Source: Batillaria attramentaria (Eukaryota; Mollusca; Gastropoda; Batillariidae). Taken from it: a stretch of DNA of 64,000 nt. How positions within the stretch are numbered: position 1 is the stretch's first letter; every line of letters begins with the position of its first letter. Both the position numbers and the translations under genes were made by a program. Positions 22,901 to 35,837 of this stretch are shown here, in pieces. The DNA lies in the NCBI GenBank assembly GCA_018292915.2, contig JACVVK020000088.1:157501-221500 (forward strand). The letters are read 5' to 3'. Under the pieces are notes generated by a model. The model was given only the letters and a program-made list of their open reading frames with translations, was not told the DNA's origin and searched no databases.

Positions 22901-25900
22901 TCGGCTCAAAGCGCCACGAACTGAACCCAACATGCACGCTCATGTGAATCACACGCATTCTCTCACACACTGGACATAAACACATTACAATCACGTGGAG
23001 CGAAGGGTCAGCTCAGCTATTCAAATTTCGCAATTTAGAATTGCATTTATTTTTCAATTTGGTGGGCTGAACATTTCCAAAGCAGAGTGGGAGGAAGCCG
23101 GAGTGCCAGGAGAGAACCCCTGACGATCGGCCAGAATGAACGGTGCCACATATGAAAAGGAAAAATTCTTTGCCCCAATTGGGACTCGAACCCCTGACCT
23201 CTCACATTGGTGACAAGTGTCTTAACTTTTTTGCTACGCGCGCCTCGAGCCTCGGCTGTTCCCAGCGCACTCGCGCTCAGTCGTTGCGTACGTAGCATTT
23301 TTAGCAGTTTTCGGATTTTTTGTTCACTGCTTTGGCAGTGTTTTATGCCCTAGTGTTTGGTATGGATGGAAAGTTCAACATTAGCACTTTCAGAGAAAAA
23401 TATTCGCCTGTGTGCTGATTTCACAAGAGAGACACCAGAACATGCTAAACAACACGTGAAAAGTAAACACAAACAGACATTGTTTTCATGCAGCTGTGTT
23501 ATTACAGAACAGAAGTGATCGTCTTTTCAACAATGTAAATTGTGTCCTTACCTTGGAAATGGTTTGCAAAAATTCAGAACTGTATACCAAGTAACATTTT
23601 GTAGTTAGATGAAGAAAATCCTCGAAAAAAACACCACACTTTTCACGAGTTCACTAGGCACTGTTTAGATCTAGCAGCGCTGGCCCATGTTTCGAAGTCG
23701 AATAGTGCGACTTGATTTGGTCCTATATCCAGCACGTAATTCCTTATTATCAGCATCATCCGCTCCTTCATCTTCACGTTCTACAGGTAAATCCCCCTCT
23801 TCGTCCGATCCCTCAGCTAGAACCTCTTAAATTGTAGTGAAACGCGCGCACATGTTTTTTTTTTCTTTCTGGGTGCCGCCATTTTGTTTTCCTGCAAGCT
23901 CGGTCACATTCCATTCTGAAAGTGGGTCAAGGAAAAGTTCCAGAAAAAATAACAGACCTTTTCTATAAAGGCCAGTAACAGCAAATTTACTCGTCGATAA
24001 CCACTGAAAAATTATAGCAAGAGTTGCCTCTCTTAGACCGCAGAGGTGTGGAAGGGGAATTTTTACAGTACGTGTCACAGCGCGCGATGTGCCCCGTACA
24101 ACGCAGACTAGCGAGTGGCACAGCTCGGGATGTGCCGCGGACAGAGGGGAAGACAGCATGTCACATGGCCGCATGTGACGCGGTGCGAAAAAGTTAACCA
24201 CTAGACCACCGACCGCCCCATTACAGTAATTAGTAGCTGATGGTTTTTACTCACCCTGTACACTGACAAAGGTAAAGTCAGTTGGCAGCACCTTCGCTGG
24301 TATAAGGTTTGGCAGATGACAGAAACGATTGGCAAATCCACAGCCCTGCCATTGAAATGACAGCATATGGTATCTGACACCACAATCATGTGTGTAATTT
24401 TAGCAGATAAACTGTAATGGTAAACAACAATAACAACAAAGAAAAACACACACACACACACACGAAAATCAACACGAAGTTGTATCTTAACAATAAATTT
24501 GCACTTCAGCAGAATCCCATCTTCAATTTCAAAGAGAGTCAGATCCAATCTTTCACTAGTTAGGGTACAGTCCTGTGATGTCAGATTTTTTTTTTTTTTT
24601 TTTTTTAAAGATGTGCAATATGTTTTGGGACTTTTTTTCTTTTTAATGAAGACATACACAAAAAAGGTATGCCAAAACAATGTTAAGTATATTACTCAAT
24701 AAAGACATATTTCTAACATTGTTTTGGCATACCTTTTTTTACAAGTATACACAATACCATATGCTACAAAGTTTAATAAGATCATTTTGTTGTACCAAAC
24801 TGGTTGAACGGGAGTTCACCATTTTTTTTTTTTTTTTTTTGGGGGGGGGGGGGGTGGTAGCTTCTGATGCTGCTAATTACACCCATATACTAAAAGATAG
24901 TGAGTATTTATTCCTGGGTATATGGTGGGAAACTCCTGGAAGGTTAGATAATCACCACTGTCTTTGAGTAACTGGTGGATGAAATATGTGTTTCTAGTGT
25001 CCCACCCCTTCAAGTGGATATATTTTTGGTTTCTTACAATGTTGGGACTGAAGTGCAGAGGTTGGCATTGTTGTGACTGCCTCTCATTCATGCAGCCTCA
25101 GTATTTCTGAGCACTGTCTACTCTACCACTCACCTTCCAGAGGCGAACCAGAATCCAGTTTGTGTGAGCCCACGATCGATTCTCATATGGTGCAAGCAGT
25201 GATTCAATCATGGAGAGACGCCTGCACAAACACACAAACACACACACACACACACACACACACAGAGACAGCAGTAACAGTATGACCTTAGCCACTGAAA
25301 TTACTGATTATACTAGGCAACACTGACAATATTCTGGCTGAGCTGTATTCCAGTTGTTCATTGCTTCTGATGTAGCTATAAGGACTCACATTTGAACACA
25401 CACTTACTTGCTCATGGGTAGATTCTCCAACACTGTCAATGTGTCTCTGTGGCATGTGAAGAGTGCCAGTGCTTGTACAATGCTGTCTCTCAGATCTGTA
25501 AGGTGTAACCCAACAAAGTACATAACAATATACAGCTAGTTCATAAGTTTAGAGAACATCATTAAAACAATAAAACCGTAAAAGGCTCCCCCACCCCAAA
25601 CCACCTGCCCTGCTCTCCTGAAATGGCCGTCACAATGATAAAATGAATGATTAAATGACTTCTGAACACTGATTTCACCCTGATCCCTGCCCCAGCCCCA
25701 CTAACACTGATTTCACCCTGATCCCTGCCCCAGCCCCACTTATTTCAAGAGACTGATTTACTATCAGAAGACAAAGATCAGTCTGATATAGTATCACAGA
25801 AGCTGGTTGATAAAAAGAAATGGTGGTTACTCTGAAATGTAAATAATTATGTATCCTGCATAAGCATTACTGTGGCTACTCTGAAATGTAAATATGTACA

Positions 25901-28900
25901 TGTATTCTAGATAAGCATTACTGGTAGTGGTAGATACTTTTATCCCAAACATGTGTGACAAACCAGATCTTACCATTGCTTACTATCCTAGGGTCCGCAA
26001 AGTGGTCAACAAGAAAAGTTGCATACTTCTGTAACAACAAATCAGCATCTGAAACAGAGAAGGACGGGAAAAGTGAGAGAAGTAAAACTGACATCGTAAT
26101 TTCTCAATGGAAAACATTTTACAACTACGCTGTAGTTTGGCTTGCACCTTTTGCTTGCCTGTGTTAGCTTCACAATTGGACTTGTCATGCTGAAAGCCAG
26201 ACAGAGGAACAGTTCGGGATTCTTGTGGTGGGTGAACATAAAGCCCATGGACCTCTGTATATTGTTTACTAGAAAACAGTTTACTAACAATGGACTTACT
26301 TGGTAAGGAGCTGAAGGGCTGAGTGGGGTGGAAGTAGTTGCGTAACGCATTGAATGCATGGATGCAGGTCTCAATGTAGAACTCAGGGACATACTGGAAC
26401 AGCTGGCGGTAGGCAGAAGCCTTCTCTAGTGTTCGCAACACCACACGCAGGAGCCATTCAACATCACGCTGTTTTGACTGCAGTAAATATGGGGGAGGTC
26501 TGTATGAAGCTGACTGCAGTAACAAAGTAAATATGGGGGAGGTCCACATGGAGCTGACTACAGCAACAAAGTAAATACTGGGGAGGTCCGTATGAAGCTG
26601 ACTGCAGTAGCACAGTAAATATGGGGGAGGTCCCTATGGAGCTGGCTGCAGTAGCAAAGTATGGGGGAGGTCCCTGTGGAGCTGACTGCAGTAGCAAAGT
26701 ATGGGGGAGGTCCGTATGAAGCTGACTGCAGTAGCAAAGTAAGTATGGGGGAGGTCCGTATGCAGCTGACTGCAGTAGCAAAGTAAATGTAGGGGAGGTC
26801 CGTATGCAGCTGACTGCAGTAGCAAAGTAAATATGGGGGAGGTCCGTATGCAGCTGACTGCAGTAGCAAAGTAAATACGGGGGAGGTCCGTATGGAGCTG
26901 ACTGCAGTAGCAAAGTATATATGGGGTAGGTCCGTATGGAGCTGACTGAGGTAGCAAAGTAAATATGGGGGTCGTCTGTATGCAGCTGACTGCAGTAGCA
27001 AAGTAAATATGGGGGAGGTCCGTATGCAGCTGACTGCAGTAGCAAAGTAAATATGGGGGAGGTCCATATGCAGCTGACAGCAGTAGCAAAGTAAATATGG
27101 GGGAGGTCCATATGCAGCTGACAGCAGTAGCAAAGTAAATATGGGGGAGGTCCATATGCAGCTGACAGCAGTGGCAAAGTAAATATGGGGGAGGTCCGTA
27201 TGGAGCTGACTGCAGTAGCAAAGTAAATATGGGGGAGGTCCATATGCAGCTGACTGCAGTAGCAAAGTCAATATCGAGGAGGTCCATATGCAGCTGACTG
27301 CAGTAGCAAAGTCAATATGGGGGAGGTCCATATGCAGCTGACTGCAGTAGCAAAGTCAAGATGGGGGAGGTCCGTATGCAGCTGACTGCAGTAGCAAAGT
27401 CAATATCGGGGAGGTCCATATGCAGCTGACTGCAGTAGCAAAGTCAATATGGGGGAGGTCCGTATGAAGCTGACTGCAGTAAAGTAAATATAGGGGAGGT
27501 CCGTATAAAGCTGACTGCAGTAGCAAAGTAAATATGGGGGAGGTCTGTATGAAGCTGACTGCAGTAGCAAAGTAAGTATGGGGGGAGGTCTGTATGAAGC
27601 TGACTGCAGTAACAAAGCAAATATATGGGGGAGGTCCGTATGCAGCTGACTGCAGTAGAGAAGTAAATATGGGGGAAGTCTATATGGAGGTGGTGTTTTT
27701 GTCTTAGTTTGTCACGCAGCTAAAGTGTGCGATAAGCTTACAAACTATGCAAACTGTAGTATAAGATGGTCTACTGGGTTATTTCAAAACTGTCATTTAC
27801 AGTAAAATTCACTGGTTCACCATAAAGCAAGTGCATCGAAAAGGAAATCAATACACACACAGGGTTTTTCTGCCGGATACCTCTAGCTCTAGCTGTCTGG
27901 CCACTCAATCCTTCAAAAGTCATGATGGTGATAACTGTCCATTAACCATAGTTTGTAATACATGTACTCTCTCAAATGAACTTGCTCACAGTGCCAAGAA
28001 GAAAACCGTGAGGCACAATGAAACAGAAAAAAAGAAAATAAGACTAAGAAAAAAAGAAAGAAAATAAAACATAAAAAGAAAAGAAAGAAACCTACGACCA
28101 CAGGTGCAGAAGAAAACAGAAACACATACACTTACATCCATTACTGCCGATGAAAACTGTACAAACCTGTGAATATACCACAGCGATGACCCATGCCATA
28201 TGTCGACTGAGCTCTGTTACTTTGTTGGTGAAAACCTTTGCTGCTTTTGACAAGTCATCTTTCACAGCCACAAGCTGTTGCAAAAGACAGAAAGGTAACT
28301 TTTCACTCAAATGATTGGTACAGAACGTTACTGACCAAACAATGCAAAAGGCAATATGTCTGAGGTTCTCCAAAATGAGAATAAATGTAGTTTCAAAAGG
28401 GATTTGAGGTGTACATGTATTAGAATTTCACACCCCCCATTCAAAATCACTAGGGGCACAGCCTGCCTGTGCACGTGCAAGGTCTATAACATACAGCATG
28501 GCTTGGCATGGGCTGATCTGCACAACTGTGAGATCGGTCACTTGGTTTTGTGTGACTGATGGTGTGACAGAGAGGCCTTCCTCAAGTGATGGTGATGTAT
28601 GGGGCGGTCGGTGGTCTAGTGGTTAAGAGACTTGTCACCAATGCGAGAGGTCAGGGGTTCGAGCCCCACTCGGGGCAAAGAATTTTTCCTTCTCGTATGT
28701 GGCACCGTTCATTCGGGCCGATCGTCGGGGGTTCTCTCCGGGTACTCCGGCTTCCTCCCCCTGTGCTTTGGAAATGTTCAGCCCACCAAGTTTGAAAATA
28801 AATGCATATCTAAATTCCGAAATTTAAATAGCTGAGCTGACCCTTCGCACCACGTGATTGTAATACGTTTATGTCCTGTGTGTGAGAGAATGCGTGTGAT

Positions 28901-31150
28901 TCACGTGAGCGTGCGTGTTGAGTTTAGCTCGCGGCGCTTTGAGCCAAAATATTTGGGATAAAGCGCCTATATTAATGCGATTATTATTATTATGATGTGT
29001 ACAACGCCATAAAACAGAGTAGCTGCAAATGTTGCACTGGGCGCAATAAAGGTACTAAGAAAGGAATATGTAGTGCAGATCACCTCTGCTGGACAATTCT
29101 GAAGTTTCTTCTGAGTGTCCTGTAGGGCCAGCACAAAGTCACGCATGTTGTCCTGTAGTGCCCACATCTGTAAACACAAAATCTCCACATATCAGATGAC
29201 ACACAATGAACAGTCACATAACAACTGCAGGTAAAGGGCTTACCAGTAGTTACAGATGTTTTGTATCTGTGTGAAAAATATGATGGTTCTGATTTGGCAA
29301 GCAGCACCTGACATTTGCACATCACTGCTGAGGATGAAAGTAAAGCATCAGCATAAATGGAAACAAGAGCACAAGCTGGCAGCAACTTACCTTGCCCAGT
29401 TGTTTGTGTGCAGCTGAGTGATACAGTACCACAAGACCATCTAACAGTTCCATCAGGGTGTTGCCACTTGGCATCTCACGACAGGGATAATCCCCATTTC
29501 CTGTAAACAAGATGCAGTTATTTTTCTTCTGAAAAATCAGCCTAAGAACGGAAACAATACAAAAAGTATTATGTGATACATGCAGTATTGTACAACAACA
29601 AAAAGGCAAATTAATATTACCCAATAAAGAAAAAGTCACATAGGACAAGGGTGGGTCGGTGGGTATTTGGGAGTTTAACATCCTTTTCCACCACATAAGG
29701 GTGATATCAAAGACGGGGCAACGAGAAAAAAGGCCAGCACAAAGATTTGGCCCCAGCCGGCGGGATTCGAACTCACGACCCGAGCATTGAGAGTCCAACG
29801 CTCTACCATTCAGCCACCCCGGCTCCCCCATAGGACAAGGGAGGACGAATGAGAGAGAGAGAGAGAGAGAGATAAAGCAATAACCTGGGTCTCTGGTAGT
29901 CTTCTTGTCTGCCCTTACAACTTTGCCATCGTCTTTGAGTTCCAGTCCTTGTGCTCGATTTACTTCAGCTATAAAAGTGACAAAAACGATCAGCTGAAGT
30001 GAAGAAAGCCATGAAGAATGAAAATTACATGTATAAAGACTCCAAAACCAAATCTCAACCTCAAACATCACTCTCTTAAAAAACAAGTCCATATGTAGTA
30101 ATCAGAAATAACATGGACTTCTTTACAACCCGGTCAGCATCCATACGTGGCACTGAACTTATTTACTCACAACCCAGTGTCCTGTTGAGGTGAGACATGA
30201 GACCCCCACACCGCTGGTATTCGCTCGCATCACGACTGTCTGACCAAAACATGTGGATGGGCAAGAAGGCATCTGAAATTTGAAACAGACAGACAGTACC
30301 ATTCATACTTACTAACATTTAGAGAAAGGTCAAAAGTTTGGGTTGCTTCCTAATGCCGTACTGGTAAATTTGATGGATACATTAGTGATGCAACCTACTT
30401 ACTATTCTTTACAGACTTAGATACTTCCATTATATTTCCACCACTGGCAGTGATGTGTTTCATAACAATCTTGAAGAAATCAAGCAAAGCAAGAGCAAAG
30501 CAAGCATACCATTACTAAGGACAAAGCGACCTGGATCTTCTGGCTGGAAGGAATCCCAGTAGTAGCGCACAGCTCTAAGCAAGCGGTGGAAGAAACACAG
30601 CAAAACTGGCAGTGGGCAAGTGTGAGAATGGAAGACCTGAAACAAATCACAGTGGTCCACAATACAGGTAATACCCGGTAAATAGCACACAATAGCACAG
30701 AGATGACACTGGTCTGCACACAGCGCAGGAAGCAAGAAATCATTTGACGGAGGCCAGGACAGCACAATGTATGAGGACCAAGTATTCAAATTAACACTAG
30801 AAGGTAAAGAAACACAAAAATATACAATACGTGAAGTAAGGTGTTCTGTGTTTAACTGTACATACACCGAACACCAGAAACACAAAACAACTGTCCATGG
30901 TTTTGGATTTATTTCCCCATGAACAGGTAGCAAGCTCAAGTGAAATGGGCTATAAAGGGGAAACTTACCCATGTAATGCCACTAATTTCTTTCAGCAGTG
31001 TCCGGAATTTTTCCAGAAAACAGTCACGGCTGGTCTTGCCCTGCACAGCATGTAAGGGAAACCTATTTTTGCACTGGTGATGAAAGGTGTTGAAAAATAT
31101 CCATAATTAATAGCAATACCAATAGTATATTCCACAGACCTGACAATGAC

Positions 31151-31200
<50 letters not shown>

Positions 31201-33550
31201 TGATAACATGCAGATCTATCACTACCCACCACAACCACATCTGTGTGCAATAGCAGCAGCTTCAGCATCTCCACTTGGATCTCTTCGAGCTCTGTAAAAA
31301 TACCATATACATATATATACATAGAACAAAGTAACAAAGGCATTGCTAAAGCTGAAAACATGCGCTCAATCAGGTCAATTTCAAAGTATGGGAAATAAGT
31401 AAAGCTGAGAGCGCTACCTAGATCTAGGAGATGTGTGCTTTGTATGCCATTGGGTAAGTCTGCATTGCCCTACAATGACTACAAGCCACATGGGGGTGGG
31501 GGGTGGGGGGTGGGGGGCTACCATCCTACAGCTGAAACACCTAACAGATCTGAGGGTATCTCACCATTCTCAGTGGGAGGAAAATGGTCGGTACAACCTA
31601 GGCCATGTGAATAGATGATTTTAGCCACCCACGATCATGGTTTCGGGTCAACGGGACCCTCATCAGGTCTCGCAGAGGTTTAGGGTAGCAACTTTGTAAC
31701 TATTCTATATTAACTGTAATTACAGGACATTTGGCCTAGGCGGTTGCTTCTTCTAAACTGTGAGTCTTTTTTGGCTGAAACCTGTTGCAGCGCTTTAGGG
31801 TAGCAACTCCTGCTAGTACTGGAGATAGGTCAGAATATTCTGGGGCAGCCTTTTACTTAGTGCTGGTTGGATGCTGCATCCCTTGGGAGTATCGCCACAT
31901 GCTAACCCTATGAGGGTTCCATTGACCCGAAACCATGGTCGTGAAGAAAAAACCAAACAAACACACACAAAAAACAAACACTGGCAACAATAACAAAACA
32001 GACAAAACAGCATGAAATCTGGAGAAACCACTTTAAAAATTTGGAGAAACAACAGTTAAAAATAAAATGAACACACATCTGCTGTGGTCAATTTCTTGTT
32101 TTCATACCAGAGTATTATCACACGGAAGGAAAAATCCCACTTGCCTTCAACCTGCTCTCTCAGTCTATCACAGGATCTTGTGTATCGTGCTTTCTCCTCC
32201 AGGCTTTCTTTTGTCTCTGCTGGAGCTTCCTCATTATTTGTCTGTAACAGCACCACCACCACCACCACCACCAAAAAAAACAAACCCCACACATACACAC
32301 AAAAGTTTTAAACAATGACTTGTATTATTATGCCATAATGGACAAAGCATGTTGTTTTCAAACCGCGGACATGTAAAGAACAGTACTTAATGTGTTTGAG
32401 AGGGGGGGTGGGTGTTTGGAGGTTTAACGTCCTTTTCCACCACATACAGATGATATCAAAGACGGGGCAACGATGAGAAAGCCAGCACAAATATTTGGCC
32501 CCAGCCGGGATACGGACTCACGACCCGAGCATTAGAAGTCCAAAGAGAGCGGCAACAGCCGTTACCCAGTTGTATGAAAGCATGCAATGTCACACCATCA
32601 GTGATGTTGCCAGGATTTTTTTTCTTTGGCGATTTAGCCGAAATAGCCATGAAAGTTTCGGCTTTTTACAGAAAGTTTCGGCTCTCTCTGCCGAAGCAGT
32701 TTCTCAAGTTTTTCGACTAGATTCCCTACTGTTACGTGCTCCCTCCACCTCCATGAATTAAAGATGTTCTGTAGATACATATCCTCACCGAAAGTTGCGT
32801 TTTCTTGGAAATCCAGCCAGCACAGGAATCTCGCAGAAACGGACATAACTCGTGAAAACTTCAGCTCGGCCAGCCGACATGACAAACAGATTATCGGCTT
32901 TTAAAAAAAAAAATCGGCTTTTAGCCGAGATCCGACCCCAAACGACATCCCTGCGCGACCATATACTTTTAAGGATAATACACTTTTAAGGATACAAGCA
33001 GGAAGTGTTCTATAAAGGAACTTAACAACAGCAGTTCTAGACAAACCTTTGTTGCAGTTGGCCACCATACATGTGGAATCAGTTCTGTCAACCCAGCATC
33101 ATCTGGTGGTTTGATGTGCATGAAGATTGGGAACTTCAGCTTGTCAAACGTACAGATTATTAAGGAAAACAATGAACAGAAATGAAAAAAAACCAGTAAG
33201 CATTTATAACTTTAAGTCTTTCTCATATTGCCTTCGCAGCGGGGATATCACGATGTGCAACAGTTACACAAAATGCTGTGAGAGCTACCATATCTGTCTC
33301 ATTTCTGAAGAAGACAGGAAAATGTCTATCCAGTTGAACAACTTACAAAGGATATAGGACAGATGAAAGAAGAAAGCGTCTGGTTTGCTGGTGGCGAAGT
33401 ATACAAACTGTGAGGGCCAAGTACTGTCTCTGTAAAACAAAAATGACATGATCAATGACCACTAGCACTTACCTGTCTAGAAGCAGGAACGGGAATCACT
33501 ATGTGTGTGTCTCATACATCCACAGATCTGGAGAGATAACACACGAAGAC

Positions 33551-33602
<52 letters not shown>

Positions 33603-34430
33603 TTGCTCTCTCCCTCTCTCTCTCACTGAACACAGAGGTAAGATAAACTGTCATGTTATGCAGACTTACAGCATTCCTGAAATCCGGCAGCACAGGTGAA
33701 AATCTGTGGCAGGCAAGAAGCACGCTGGCCATGTTTTCAATGCATTGCCTTATCTCGAAATCCTACACAGAAAGGTCACTGAATACTTGAAGTGAGCAAA
33801 TCATGTACACAAATATAATTCACACAGCTCTCATTTAGGATCTGTTCTCCTCACGCACTTGCAGTCTCATTCAAGTCATCATACCTCAAGCATAACCTAA
33901 GGAAACAGCTCTCTGACATGATCCAGGTTTATGGATTTATAAACTATATTAAACTTTATTCAGAAAAGACAAACACATTTGTGGTTGTGGCATCAGACAA
34001 TGACAATCATGCACATCAGTATATGACCACAAAACTTCCCCTAGCATAATCCAGTAAGATTTGAATATACTTACCATGCATCATTTTTGCATGCATAATA
34101 AATATGGTCCATAAAACTGACCTGAAGCAGTGCCCAAAGAAGATCAAGGAACTTGATAAGTCTTGATTGAGGCTGCCGCCATACACAACCTCCTGATAAC
34201 TTTATCAGCAGAGGAAGGAGACATGCCTCTACTATGTAAGGCATTTTCTGCAACATACAGACCTTGCTGTAATCAGTAATCTGACCCCCAAACAACAGAA
34301 ATCCACTAAACTCAACACACTGACTGACTGCACATTATTTATACGTGTAAATTTAAGACCCCCCCCCTCCCCCCCGTGTATATATACTGCTCTCTCTCTC
34401 TCTCACACACACACACCTGACTTGAAGAAG

Positions 34431-34469
<39 letters not shown>

Positions 34470-35805
34470 AGTAAAGGTCCCAGCTTGTCAACAATATGTG
34501 CTGCCACCAAGAAAGCGGTGCATGTCCTAGAGCGGTGCTCTGTCAGTGGTGGGGGGGAAATGTCCGTCTTGGTGGTGTGGACATCAACTCCAGCCACCTT
34601 AAATGAGAGAAGAAACTGTATATCATTAACATGTTGTACTTCAACTTGACATGCTACATGCACTCCTACACTGTGCCACAATGTCCTGTGACACATCAGA
34701 ATAATTCTGAAAAACATATTGCTCTGCTAGAGTCTTAAGGCAGACACTCTGACTAAAGGTTTGCGTGTACTAGTGTCTGGAACATTGTCTGTAGCACCAG
34801 AAATAGTCAAATGGTCACAGAAGCAGAACTACTTTCTAGGCCAACGTATACCTATGATAAAAATAAAATAACTGACCCTGTCGTCATCCACCATGAGGGA
34901 GACCAGTTTCTCCAGGTACTGCAAGAGGACCTGTGCCTGCTTCACTTCCACAACTTTGGGTTCCTGTAGGGGTTTATAACCAGGAACTGGGAATGTGTAC
35001 ATATTAAGGAACAACCTCATGAAGCCTGCTCATGCCTCACCCAAAGAGTTAATACCCACTGCATCATACCTTATGTTCCTGAGTAAAAGAAATGCAGAAA
35101 ATATAAAATGAAATGGCCAAAAAGCAGAAAAAAACGAAAAGCATACAAAAGCCTAAAGCACCTTCCATGCATATAAGCAAATGAATGATGACACTCAGCA
35201 AAAGAAATGGCACTCTCTAGGTTCTGAGAGAACACAATACATGTAGCCACAGTGATGAGTAGATTTTAAATGTGAAAGACTGATCTACATCACCTAAAAA
35301 CTAGAGAGGCAGAAGCCTCCATGGCTCCCTTGTGACACAGGTCAAGGTCATTCACAAGAGTATGTTTGTAAAGCTCTTAACACTATCCATCATCATGCCA
35401 AGTAGAGTGTCTCTGGCGCTCGGAGTTCCTGGCAATATTACAATTTTCCCCAAAACAGTTTTTTTTTTTTTTTTTAATTCTTGTTTTTCGTGGTACATGA
35501 ACATATATACATGTGTTCCATACATGCACACTACATTTTACATAACACCACATGTACTAACACCACCATGCCAACATGTGTTCCATACATACAAACTACA
35601 TTTTACATAACACCACATGTACATATATATAACAGATTTGTACTGAGTATAACATACGTACCTGCTGTACATGTTACACATACACCTAGCATACATGCAC
35701 ACAAATAGGTTTATTTTATGCACCTAGATTCATGCATGAAACTTCTTTAGTATATATATATATTGATATGTAATTGTACCGATTGTTTTTCTTTATCTTT
35801 ATACA

Positions 35806-35837
<32 letters not shown>

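Noticed and set aside
23827..24201. 124-residue minus-strand frame in the TTAA element
   Set aside because: No transposase motif, and it crosses the element boundary. The acidic remnant is in another frame.
26464..27331. Three overlapping minus-strand frames of 217-259 residues with [14 protein letters not shown] repeats
   Set aside because: They are translations of the stop-free 44-bp minisatellite in three frames inside an RNF123 intron. The repeat explains them.
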